From the NCBI GenBank assembly GCA_003024985.2, contig PXIH01S0043431.1: a stretch of DNA of 10,167 nucleotides; one strand, written 5' to 3'. Of the stretch, positions 1-7,215 are shown piece after piece (position 1 is the first letter of the stretch; every line of letters starts with the position of its first letter). Below the pieces are notes generated by a model. It had not been told where the DNA came from. It searched no databases and was given only the letters and a program-made list of their open reading frames with translations. Source of the stretch: Euperipatoides rowelli. Its lineage: Eukaryota > Onychophora > Udeonychophora > Euonychophora > Peripatopsidae. The position numbers and the translations under genes were made by a program.

Positions 1-545
1 TATATATTCAAGCATACAAACAGTATACACAGTGATTGGTTTATTTGTTTCCAGATAATGTTTTATTTAAATATGAAAGTTTAAATCATGCAAATGGTAT
101 TCATTTGAATTCGAAAAAAAAAAAAAATGTTTCTCGGATCGTTTGATATTATAATTCTTAATGGTATTTCATTATTTTTGGACGGTTTTACAGAGGGAAA
201 AAAATCGATAGTTCGACCTTAAATTTTACTTTAGAGATCCGTTATCTGATAATTAATATGCTTTTCTATAACATTTGACCGTTCTATAAGAATGGTAAAA
301 GATTTGGAAAGTAACAATAATGGAAATATTTGAAGGGTGAATAAAAAAACTTTAATGGGTTTTAAATTTGAATTTTTTTTTTGTCTTTTGTAGATTTGAA
401 ATTATTATTTTAAATAATGTTATTTATCAAGGCTGTGCCATTTCAACAAAATCTATTTTTTGTTTAATTTTTTGTAACTAAAGTTATATTTGATTCGGTG
501 GAAGTAATTTATAAATTTTTACAAGTTTATACATAGGTATACGTA
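1..545. other. AT-rich DNA, no gene seen
   Basis: This stretch is strongly AT-rich, with homopolymer runs (A run near 115-127, T run near 371-380). Stops are frequent in all frames and I recognise no protein motif or RNA gene. It is most simply read as intergenic or intronic DNA. Confidence 0.6.
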
Positions 546-546
546 A

Positions 547-573
547 GGTCATGTTCCGTTATCTGCCCACCAA
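547..573 (+). repeat. left terminal inverted repeat of the 546-790 element
   Basis: This arm begins GGTCATGTTC and runs into TTATCTGCCCAC. It pairs with 763-789 with three mismatches, at arm positions 6, 11 and 25. Confidence 0.75.
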
Positions 574-762
574 TATGTTGACAGTAGTAAGTTGAAATTA
601 ACTAGATTGGCACTCAGCAAAATATAATTTCACCTATCATTTATCATAGAGTTGAGGGTTAGGGTAAGGTTAGGACTTTAAAGTATACTAAAATCGGAAG
701 ATAAAATAGTGATTCCACATGCTACTACATTTGAGTTGTTGCAACTCCTAATGTTAATAAAG

Positions 763-789
763 TTAGTGGGCAGATAACAGAACCTGACC
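763..789 (-). repeat. right terminal inverted repeat of the 546-790 element
   Basis: Read on the minus strand this arm begins GGTCAGGTTC and matches the left arm at 24 of 27 positions. Two of the three differences are C/T changes, as expected from neutral decay of once-identical ends. Confidence 0.75.
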
Positions 790-790
790 A

Positions 791-1330
791 GTATTGAGGA
801 TATATAACCAAGTGTTCCATTTGTAACTGTTACATATTTGATCATTACACAATATGGTTAAATTAAAAGGAGAAAAAAAATATATAATTAAGACTGAGAT
901 TTAGGAATTGAAGAATCCATGTTGCCATATTCGGGCTTATGAACACCTACTTCTAGTTCAAGCCTCATCCAGGACCGGACTTTGATTCATGGTGGCCCTG
1001 ATCTGAGAATGAAATTGGGTCCTATATTACAGGGTATCTGATAATTAATTTATAATGATTTAACTAACTCATGAATAAAAAGTCATCCACAAAACATTTG
1101 CTGCAATTTTTTTTTTTTTTTTCAATAGATGGCACCACATATCATTTTCAATGCAAATGGCCTCCATACAAGAAAAAGCACAATGTGTGCTGTGGCTGAC
1201 TGAAATGAAGTCAGAAACCTATGACATGCATGCTACTAGGTGACATACAGACATTATTTGAGTACCACACCACATGAACATATTATGCATTGTGTAGTAT
1301 TTTACATATAATAAATATGAAATTGTGTCC
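791..1330. other. unassigned DNA before the hAT-like fragment
   Basis: This contains a slightly GC-richer patch near 940-1030 and a T run near 1108-1122. I see no convincing protein similarity. The patch has the texture of repeat-derived sequence. The N-terminal part of the hAT-like reading may extend into this region, but I could not follow it with confidence before the TTD triplet at 1334-1342. Confidence 0.5.
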
Positions 1331-1653
1331 ATGACAACTGATGCTGTCCAAAATATGGGGTAAACCTTAATAGTTTTGTGAAATTTATTTTTGAATAAGT
1401 TCAATACCCCATTGTACAGTTCCATTTCATTATACACCAGGAAGTGTTGTGCACAAAAGCAGGTATGAAGTCTTTTGAAAGTCTACTCTCGGTGGTAACT
1501 AAAATTGGGAATGTTATATCTGCACATGCTCTAATTAATCGCCAGTTTTCGAGGATGTTAGATGAGGTGGATTCTCAATATGGTGTAACTTCTTATGTAC
1601 ATTAATATTCACTGGCTGAGTTCACTAGACATTTGAAAGTAATAAACTGGTAA
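1331..1653 (+). pseudogene. decayed fragment of a hAT-like transposase of the GTF2IRD2/ZBED/SCAND3 type
   Basis: Conceptual translation on the plus strand gives, in order: a TTDAVQNMG segment (1331-1360), corresponding to the family's TTDGAPxMxG; a one-base shift; NSFVKFIFE; a stop; then FHFIIHQEVLC (about 1420-1452), the family's F-H-C-I-I-H-Q-E-x-L-C hallmark. TKAGMKSFESLLSVVTKI and a segment ending LDEVDSQYG (to about 1584) follow. After a second shift, IHWLS (1607-1621) resembles the VRWLS motif that normally comes next. These motifs lie in the RNase H-like catalytic region of hAT-derived proteins, which move DNA by cut-and-paste or have been domesticated in animals. Only about 107 codons remain of a family that is usually several hundred residues long, so this is a fossil. 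I matched the motifs from memory. The order of several independent motifs makes the call fairly safe; the exact subfamily is less so. Confidence 0.72.
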
Positions 1654-1956
1654 CCTCTTCATGTATTAAAAGGTGAGGATAGAAAATAAATAACATCCCT
1701 CATTTAACATTCCAGTTGTCCTTTGTGTTTGGATACACAAACATGCTTCCATCTTGTATTTTGCTTCATTATGACAAACAACATTCCTCCTCATTATTTC
1801 TTACTTAAAGCCCCTCCAATTCATTGTATCTGTTGTTTACAGTACTAGAGTCCATACTGATATCAGTCACTATCAAGAGAATATGTAGTGCTGGCAGGCC
1901 TTGCATTATGATCTCTTTCAGAAAATAAAAGCCAATTTGGTAGGTCAGTGATTTTG

Positions 1957-1987
1957 GGGTAACATTGAACTGTGTCCAATGTTACCC
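1957..1987. repeat. perfect 11-bp stem-loop
   Basis: GGGTAACATTG (1957-1967) is followed by a 9-base loop and its exact reverse complement CAATGTTACCC (1977-1987). It could be the core of a very short foldback or a chance palindrome. No function can be assigned. Confidence 0.7.
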
Positions 1988-2122
1988 AATAAGTACTAAA
2001 TCATGGATAGAATTTGGAATGAATGTTATCGCATCATTGGTCACTATACAATGTAAATAAAATTGATATATAACAACATGATGCACCTAGCTTTCAAAAT
2101 GTAATGTTATAACTCCACTTGT

Positions 2123-2136
2123 ACACACACACACAC
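2123..2136. repeat. short (AC)7 microsatellite
   Basis: Seven tandem AC units upstream of the LINE; short enough to be ordinary simple sequence. Confidence 0.85.
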
Positions 2137-2262
2137 ATCTGCACAGATAAAAGATTCTAGGTTATGGGACTGGTGTGTTTCTTAGAGTGCCGCTATTTTG
2201 GAATAGTCCCTCACCAAAACAAAATTTTAAGAAATTAAACACCTGTAGTATTTCCGGTTAAG

Positions 2263-3583
2263 ATGACGAGAGTCAGCCAATTCTCAGCCGATGGTAAGAA
2301 AATTGCAGCATTAGAATGGTTAGCGAAGCTCCAAGATAATATGGCAGAGTTTGATACTGCAATTTTAGATACTGAGAATAACTCGGAGAAATATGTAAAG
2401 TTGTTAAAAAGCATCAAGTATTGGCATAAATTTATGTTACCTGTGTTTTCAGCGAAACCTTTATATTCACGTTATTTAATGAACAGGGAGATTCTCACAT
2501 CAACACAGTCAATATCTTACTGGAAATCATTAATATGGTGGCGAAGGACTCTATTAGTAGTGTCTATTTCCTTAGGAATGTTCATTACTTAGGGGTAGAT
2601 TTTGTGACAGAAGAAAAAAAGTTGGAAGTGCAAAATTTGTTTAAATGGTTTATGGATTCTTATGTTGTTCCCATTGGGGGGTGGGGGGGAAGGAATACAG
2701 TAGATATTAGTGGCTAATGGTACCCAGCAGATGAAGATAAGACAAATGTAAGAATGGCTTTGAATTCATATGTTAAAATTTTGAAATTTGATAATGACGA
2801 TTTTAAGGTAACGTCAGATATAAACTTTAAGTCGAGCCTTATTACAGTAAAAGGAGCACTGAAACCTGATATTCAGGTAGTGGCTATTCCACATACTATG
2901 ACAATAGAATCTATCATGGTATTAATAACAATAAAAGGAAGAAAACCTATCTGTCTAACCTGTACACAGGTGGTGGGTCATAAATCCCAATAATGTGTTA
3001 ACAAAAAACATAAACATTGCAACAATGGTTTAGCGGTGAACACAATGAGTGCAATGGCGGGACTAGAGGTAAAATGTTTTACTCTAGTATTTTAAAAAGT
3101 AAAAGTAGTGAAGAAATTAATGATGTTGAAGTGCAAGATAATTATAATAGAAATAGTGAGCCGGCAGCAAAGGAGTCTAGTAAAATTGGATTGAACCTGG
3201 ACAAGGAAAGTTTACAACAGGAAAAGCCATTGATCCATTTAGAGAAGGACAAGATATTTGCTGACCAATAGTTTATGCGGTGGCAGGAGTTTATCAAAGT
3301 GTCACCTCTCTCTTCCGATGAGGAAGACATTGAGATTGACAAAACTGATCCGGAAATAGTCTAGTCACGAAAGCAGAATATGATAGAGCGCTTCAACTTT
3401 ATATTCAAGTTCTTCCGTAGTAAGAGGAAAAAATTGAAATCTCTTGAAGAGAAGAAAGTTGAAAAGTTAAAAGGCGAAGAAGAGGAAAATAATACGAAGG
3501 CAAGAATAATTGAAGCTAATAAGTAAAGGATTGAGCTGAAGGATATTAAGGTGGCTGTTAATAACATAGAAATTTTGTAATAA
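2263..3583 (+). pseudogene. LINE ORF1 protein (nucleic-acid-binding, zinc knuckle), broken
   Basis: ORF1 proteins of LINEs coat element RNA in a ribonucleoprotein and help target-primed reverse transcription. The best start is the ATG at 2263. The reading stays in that frame until roughly 2360-2460, moves to the next frame (open around 2445-2714) with an in-frame TAA at 2715-2717, and runs on to the zinc knuckle near 2952-2996. After a further shift at about 3000-3017, it continues in a third frame to 3583 with stops at 3269, 3362 and 3524. That third segment is rich in Ser, Glu, Lys and Asp. From about 3380 it has a Lys/Glu-rich stretch (SLEEKKVEKLKGEEEENN) that looks coiled-coil or disordered. 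The total of about 430 codons suits an ORF1. Only the knuckle gives a family clue; the N-terminal part I do not recognise by itself. Confidence 0.7.
2952..2996 (+). other. CCHC zinc-knuckle motif of ORF1, slightly disrupted
   Basis: Cys codons at 2952 and 2961, a His codon at 2979 and a Cys codon at 2994 form C-x2-C-x5-H-x4-C. The canonical spacing is C-x2-C-x4-H-x4-C, so one residue is extra; a duplicated GTG codon (VV before GH) explains it. An in-frame TAA sits just before the final Cys. The flanking GRKPICL and GH are typical of LINE ORF1 knuckles that bind single-stranded nucleic acid. Confidence 0.7.
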
Positions 3584-4034
3584 TAGATAGAATAATGAAA
3601 AGTTTGCAAAATTTTACAATTTTTTCAGTGTGAAGTCGTTAAACACTGAACGCACTGCCCTTGTGATTTTGAAACATATAACTAGATTGTGTCCTAGAAT
3701 TTTGCTAATTCAGGTCACTCATGTAAGAGAAAAACAGAAAATAATAAAGTATGGAAATTTATTATGAATGATTATGAAATCTTTGAAAATAGAACAAATT
3801 ATTGTAGACAAGGAATGGCCATTCTAATTCATAAACAACAAATAGTGAATGTGATTGAAGTAAAAATTATCACTGAAAACATTATGAAGATTAACATGGT
3901 AATGGGTAGAAAAAGATTTTTTATTTTTAATATTTATGCTCCAATTTTGCATTCTTTGAGAACTGAATTTTATGAGGAAATTTGTAAAAATTTAAATGAT
4001 GAAGGGAGCAGTAATACTTTTCTGATAGGAGATT

Positions 4035-4053
4035 TTAACCCTTTCCACTCCAC
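4035..4053 (+). repeat. TTAA target duplication plus left 15-bp TIR of the MITE
   Basis: TTAA at 4035-4038 is followed by CCCTTTCCACTCCAC at 4039-4053, identical in inverted form to the right end. Confidence 0.93.
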
Positions 4054-4254
4054 TGAAGTTTATATTAAGACATTTTTTGTTTAGAATTCATCAGTTCAAC
4101 AATCATTATTAGCCTAAAAAAATGCTTAAAATTTAGTAAATTTATGTTCAAAGGGACTAAAATATATATATTTTGAATTATAACAAATGATTTAAAAAAA
4201 AAACTAAAATTAACATTTAGGGGATTTAAAAGAATGCAAAAATGCAATTTTAAT

Positions 4255-4273
4255 GTGGAGTGGAAAGGGTTAA
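4255..4273 (-). repeat. right 15-bp TIR of the MITE plus TTAA target duplication
   Basis: GTGGAGTGGAAAGGG (4255-4269) is the exact reverse complement of the left TIR and is followed directly by TTAA (4270-4273). Confidence 0.93.
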
Positions 4274-4565
4274 TATCAATTCTTTGACGAAAGAGGCTAT
4301 TTATAGTGAATTTTTGGAGAAGTGTGATCTAATAGATATCGCAGTGCTTGAATGTATGGAAAACATTAAAACAAGAGGAGATTCAAGAAGTTCAAATAGG
4401 TTGGATCGTATTCTAGTTTTGAGTCATTTGATGTGTTCGTTTGATTTGAAGTATAGTTTCATTCCTTTCTCCAACCATTTAATGTTGATGCTTACTTGTA
4501 ATTTTGTTAGCACAACTGAAAGATTTTACAAAATTGGAATTATGCCGTTATGGGATAAAAGCTAA

Positions 4566-4592
4566 TTGAACCAATTCCTAAAATTGGTTCAA
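4566..4592. repeat. perfect 11-bp stem with 5-base loop
   Basis: TTGAACCAATT (4566-4576), loop CCTAA, then AATTGGTTCAA (4582-4592). It lies inside the decayed ORF2 linker directly after a stop codon at 4563-4565. It may be chance or a small replication-derived inverted duplication. Confidence 0.7.
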
Positions 4593-5044
4593 ATGCACTG
4601 AAGAAAACTCAACAACTAGATCCGTTACTAAAGTGGACATTATTTAAAAAAGGTTGCATATTCGTTTATAGTTCAGAAAATTCTTGAGGAAAAACGTAGT
4701 ATTCAAAAAGAAATAGTTAAAAACAATGATTTGATTTATTTATTAGTAAATAGTGGTCCTTCTAAGGAGGAAGAAATCTTAAAGTTAAAGTATAGGAATG
4801 AATATTTGTTAGGATAAACAGGAAGTATTTTTGTGGAAGTGTAAAACTCAAATTTATTCATTTAATACAATGCCTAAGTGGAATCGATTTCCTTTCTCAT
4901 AAAAAAGTATTGTAGTGACATTAATATTCTGAAGGTTAATATCACTTTATATAAAGAAGATTTGGACATTATAAGGGAGGCTCAGAAGTTTTTTATCTCT
5001 GAGATAAATAATGCCTTTGAAGGGAAAAGGAGCATTGAGACATT
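4566..5044 (+). pseudogene. LINE ORF2 linker between endonuclease and reverse transcriptase
   Basis: Two open stretches in the same frame, 4650-4814 and about 4878-5050, carry charged, helical-looking sequence (ILEEKRSIQKEIVKNN and YKEDLDIIREAQKFF). This is the usual character of the linker between APE and RT domains in L1/Tx1-like ORF2. Stops and a short palindrome (4566-4592) interrupt it. There is no diagnostic motif, so identity rests on its place between two secure domains. Confidence 0.6.
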
Positions 5045-5930
5045 TTGCTCTGTGACGAAAAGAATTATAGATTATCTAAGTCTTGGAATATGGTCTTTGC
5101 GAACAGTAAGGGTAGCCTACTCGAAGGTGACATTATTCCTGAGGAATTAGTACAAGTAATTAGAGAAGGAAGATTAGACTCTACTCCTGGGCTGGATGAC
5201 ATAGGGTATTTGTTTTATAGGACTTTAGGGACAGCAGAAAAATAGGTATTGTTAGAACAGATGAACTTCTTATTGAGGGAGAAGTGTAGTAAGTTTGGGG
5301 TCTCCCAGTATAACTTGGCATATATAAAAATGATTCCGAAGGCTAATGGAGCTATTGAATCTTTTACTGAAATAACAAGATTTAGACTCATCACATTAAT
5401 AAATGTAGATGTGAAGATCCTGCAAAAAATCTTATTAAAAAGAATTGCTGCTTCTCTGAATGAGATTTTACCAGAGGGAGTGTACGACATCAATGAAAGA
5501 CCCATAGCTGGGGCATTGTTACATCTTCATACAGTTTTTAGCTTAAAAAACCTGAAGAATAGGTACTCCCATACATAATTAGATTGGACCTGGAGAATGA
5601 CTTCACTTTTGTAAACTTGGCTTATTTGTGATGTGTTGTATAAATATATGGGGTAAATAGACAACATGGTTAATTATGTCACTTTTAAAAAAAATAAGCA
5701 AACAGCATTTTTGAACAGGAAAAAATATTCACATTTTGAAATAATGAGAGATGGGATCTTGCAGTGTTCACTTTTGTCGTCAGCAATTTATTCATTGTAT
5801 TTATTGGAGTTATGTCAAATTCTGAAAAGAAGTACAGCAGGAGTATGGATCATAGGTAAATTGACGAAGATAACATTATCTCCTACATTGATGATATTAA
5901 TGTGGTTGTAACAAACAAAAGGCAGGTCAG
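5045..5930 (+). pseudogene. LINE ORF2 reverse transcriptase domain, frameshifted
   Basis: The RT copies element RNA into DNA at the nicked target. One frame carries most of the fingers from 5045 to 5575 with a single stop at 5243-5245: IIPEELVQVI, STPGLDDIGYLFY (from about 5180), AYIKMIPKANG (IPK at 5333-5341), then RFRLITLINVDVKILQKILL and KRIAASLNEIL, which is the standard R-P-I-T-L-L-N-x-D-x-K-I-L block. A shift then gives motif A, LDLENDF (5584-5604), with the first Asp kept and the second replaced by Thr. Motif B reads GILQCSLLSSAIYSLYLLEL (from 5753), with QG changed to QC. Motif C is SYIDDINVVV, with the YIDD box at 5884-5895 in another frame. At least two frameshifts separate A, B and C, so no functional enzyme can be made, although the YIDD catalytic Asp pair is still encoded. 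Confidence 0.87.
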
Positions 5931-6586
5931 TGAGGTTTATATGGTTTTGGGTTACTTTGTCCAATAGGGACCAATATTAATTTTTTAAAGTCATATGTCT
6001 GGGATGTTGAAAGGGGAAGGTTGGATTCTTTTAGAGAAATGAAAGGCAAGCATATTACTATATTGGGTCTTCCCTTTCCACTTGATAACTCTAAAACTCT
6101 ACAATGTAAGATCCTGAATGATAAAGTTATAGAAATCGAGCAAATTGCTAAAAGAATTTTGTGGAGTGCTGCTGGATGGAGGGAGTGAGTCAGATTGATT
6201 AATCTTCTAATAATTCTGAAGTTCATCTTTTATCTGCCTTTTGCAAAGTTGAGGAAAAATTTGCTGAAGAAGGTGGAAGTTATTAATCAGAAGTGTTTAT
6301 TTGGAAAGTACAAATATATGGGCACTCTAAAGTGACTACAACAATGAGTAAGGTGGATTGGTTTAATAAATTTGTTAGAAATGATTAAAGCAGCTATGTT
6401 AACTTTGTATGGGAACAGATATATAGTGAACCAAGATTAAGAAAACTATTAGATCTTGAGGCTATGAAGGGAGATCATTTGCTGTCTTTATGGGCAAATA
6501 ATTTTGCAGAAGTTTGTGAACTAATCCAGCCGAATTCAAAGATCTTGTATAGAATGTTGGCTGGTCTGACTATCTTCGCTCCTTAA
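5931..6586 (+). pseudogene. LINE ORF2 C-terminal region
   Basis: After YIDD the reading continues as GTNINFLKSYVW (about 5964-6002), matching the G-x-x-I-N-x-x-K-S block that follows the RT palm in LINEs. Then comes HITILGLPFPL, where LINEs have a conserved L-G segment, and ILWSAAGWRE up to a stop at 6186-6188. The same frame continues to a stop at 6333. A shift then opens 6344-6583, with one stop at 6368-6370, including VDWFNKFVRND and LWANNFAEVCELI and ending at TAA 6584-6586. The latter part has the helical, Trp-containing look of L1/Tx1 ORF2 tails. I see no CCHC or RNase H here. Where the element truly ends is unclear. Confidence 0.68.
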
Positions 6587-6589
6587 AGA

Positions 6590-7042
6590 CTAGTGAATTA
6601 CAACTAGATCCTGTAGAAAACCAACAGCACCATCATCATCTTTAATATTCTTGTTGTTTTGCACTAATGTGCTTGGTCCACTGCAATAGCTGAAAATGGA
6701 TTGGATGATTTCCTTATAACAAAATTTCAATTCTTAAACTCAGCGTAAATTGCTGGCAAGTGTAATGGAAGCTCTTTCAAATCCTTTACATGAATGGCTA
6801 GCCATCTAACATAGTAAACATGGTCTAGCAGAAAAAAAAACCCATGGTAACATTGACTTGATACACTCCATGAATAGGTTGTAATTGCCTTCACATTGTG
6901 GACAAAACTCAGAAGAAGAATCTTTAAATTCAAAACCAGAAGCTTTGGGGTTTGGGTTCTGTCCTTTTGTCTCTGCCCTACAATTCTCTGCTCTTTCTTT
7001 AAGATTCAGAACACGTTTATTTGTTTGAAGTCTGATTCGGTC
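6590..7042 (-). pseudogene. fragment of an uncharacterised invertebrate protein family (LDH..Y.RWL / SAIA.DQAH signature)
   Basis: Read on the minus strand, an open frame from 7042 gives KASGFEFKDSSSEFCPQC followed by EGNYNLFMECIKSMLPWVF. A run of nine Ts (6832-6840) marks a frameshift, after which the next frame reads LLDHVYYVRWLAIHVKDLKELP and then PAIYAEFKN (to 6730). A TGA follows, then NFVIRKSSNPFSAIAVDQAH to 6667. A stop plus small shift leads to QNNKNIKDDDGAVGFLQD (6661-6608). From memory, many invertebrate genomes encode unnamed proteins with the chain ML-PWFFALDH.NYARWLP.H..DM..LP, then F...FSAI..DQAHEQNN...KG.GGAVGL. The agreement over about 125 codons, in order, is strong. The function is unknown to me; the high copy number in genomes suggests a mobile-element or virus-like origin, which is inference. 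The copy is dead, with at least two stops and two frameshifts. Confidence 0.72.
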
Positions 7043-7215
7043 TTAAGCTCCTTTTTTTGTTTTGGAGGCCCAGCTTCATTTTCTCTCTCATTCTTATTAG
7101 TTATAATAATCATTTATTCCTCCTTGATAGTAATTATGTTTATTTGTGGTTGTAGAGTATCAGGTTGAGCATGGTTATTGGATTTACAATTTTCCTTGAG
7201 TAGCATTGTGTTTAA
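7043..7215 (-). other. unassigned Lys/Asn/Gln-rich readable stretch
   Basis: Minus-strand frames here are partly open and read low-complexity polar sequence (for example NEREN, PPKQKKELKTESDFKQ), with a stop near 7114-7116. It could be the eroded 3' side of the protease-bearing element or the 5' side of the DQAH-family fragment. I cannot place the boundary. Confidence 0.35.

Larger units (their letters stand above)
546..790. mobile_element. MITE-like element with ~27-bp imperfect terminal inverted repeats
   Basis: Positions 547-573 and the reverse complement of 763-789 match at 24 of 27 bases, with the shared core GTTATCTGCCCAC interrupted only by isolated transitions or transversions. Similarity fades inward but can be followed for about 20 further bases, up to an AGTTG word on both arms. 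The interior is non-coding and includes a GGGTTAGGGTAAGGTTAGG tract (near 656-674) and a small palindrome, GAGTTG-TTG-CAACTC (733-747). The size of about 245 bp, non-coding interior and long inverted ends are those of a MITE or foldback element. The triplet GTA flanks both ends (543-545 and 791-793) and could be a target duplication, but three bases is weak support. I cannot assign a superfamily. Confidence 0.7.
1654..2262. other. unassigned DNA between hAT fragment and LINE
   Basis: I see no gene. It holds a perfect 11-bp stem-loop at 1957-1987 and an (AC)7 tract at 2123-2136. The last few tens of bases before 2263 may be the 5' untranslated leader of the LINE, but its 5' boundary is not marked by any repeat that I can see. 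Confidence 0.5.
4035..4273. mobile_element. piggyBac-type MITE inserted in the LINE endonuclease
   Basis: The element proper is 4039-4269 (231 bp). Its ends are perfect 15-bp inverted repeats, CCCTTTCCACTCCAC at 4039-4053 and the reverse complement at 4255-4269, flanked by TTAA on both sides (4035-4038 and 4270-4273). TTAA duplication and ends starting with CCC are the hallmark of piggyBac-superfamily transposons. The interior is AT-rich and non-coding, with a near-central palindrome AAAATATATATATTTT (4159-4174). It lacks a transposase, so it was mobilised in trans. Insertion into GAT-TTTAA-TATC split the endonuclease; dropping the element plus one TTAA gives GDFN-INSL in a continuous frame. 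The 235-bp gain also accounts exactly for the +1 frame difference between the two halves. Confidence 0.93.
3627..4565 (+). pseudogene. LINE ORF2 N-terminal APE-type endonuclease, inactivated and interrupted
   Basis: This domain nicks the target DNA for target-primed reverse transcription. The first part reads SVKSLNTERTALVIL...ILLIQVTHVREKQKI in one frame (3627-3757). It then shifts to a frame with RQGMAILIHKQ, FNIYAP (near 3928-3945) and FLIGDFN (about 4019-4039). It resumes after the nested MITE as NINSLTKEAIYSEFLEKCDLID, NRLDRIL and PFSNHLML (to about 4490). Recognisable APE landmarks are the (Q)ETH box, N-x-Y-A-P, G-D-F-N and S-D-H. Here the ETH Glu is Val (codon 3714-3716) and the SDH Asp is Asn (codon 4473-4475), so two catalytic positions are lost in addition to frameshifts. 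NIYAP and GDFN survive. The order of four separate motifs makes the domain call secure. Confidence 0.82.
2263..6586 (+). mobile_element. decayed non-LTR retrotransposon (LINE), probably Tx1/L1-like
   Basis: A single plus-strand element explains this 4.3-kb block. ORF1 (gag-like, with a CCHC knuckle) is followed by ORF2, with APE-type endonuclease, reverse transcriptase and C-terminal region in the canonical order. The domains can be followed through several frameshifts and many stops, so the copy is dead. ORF1 ends its structured part with G-R-K-P-I-C-L-x-C...G-H, very like the knuckle of Tx1-type LINE ORF1 proteins. ORF2 lacks any RNase H region that I can see, which also fits the L1/Tx1 group. 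No 3' poly(A) tail or target-site duplication is visible, so the true ends are uncertain. A 231-bp MITE is nested inside (4039-4269). Clade assignment is an inference from motif style, not from a tree. Confidence 0.85.

Noticed and set aside
655-675. TTAGGG-like words resembling telomere repeats
   Set aside because: Only one exact TTAGGG with diverged neighbours, inside the 546-790 element; no tandem array.
1219-1437. 72-codon minus-strand open frame
   Set aside because: It lies antisense to the hAT-like fragment, whose plus-strand motifs explain the same DNA; it has no recognisable motif of its own.
3142-3609. Minus-strand open frames rich in Ser/Phe/Leu
   Set aside because: They are antisense shadows of the Lys/Glu-rich ORF1 tail; the plus strand gives one continuous, better-supported reading.
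4065-4247. 60-codon minus-strand frame inside the MITE
   Set aside because: It is confined to the AT-rich interior of a 231-bp non-coding MITE and has Phe/Ile/Asn composition typical of random AT-rich DNA.
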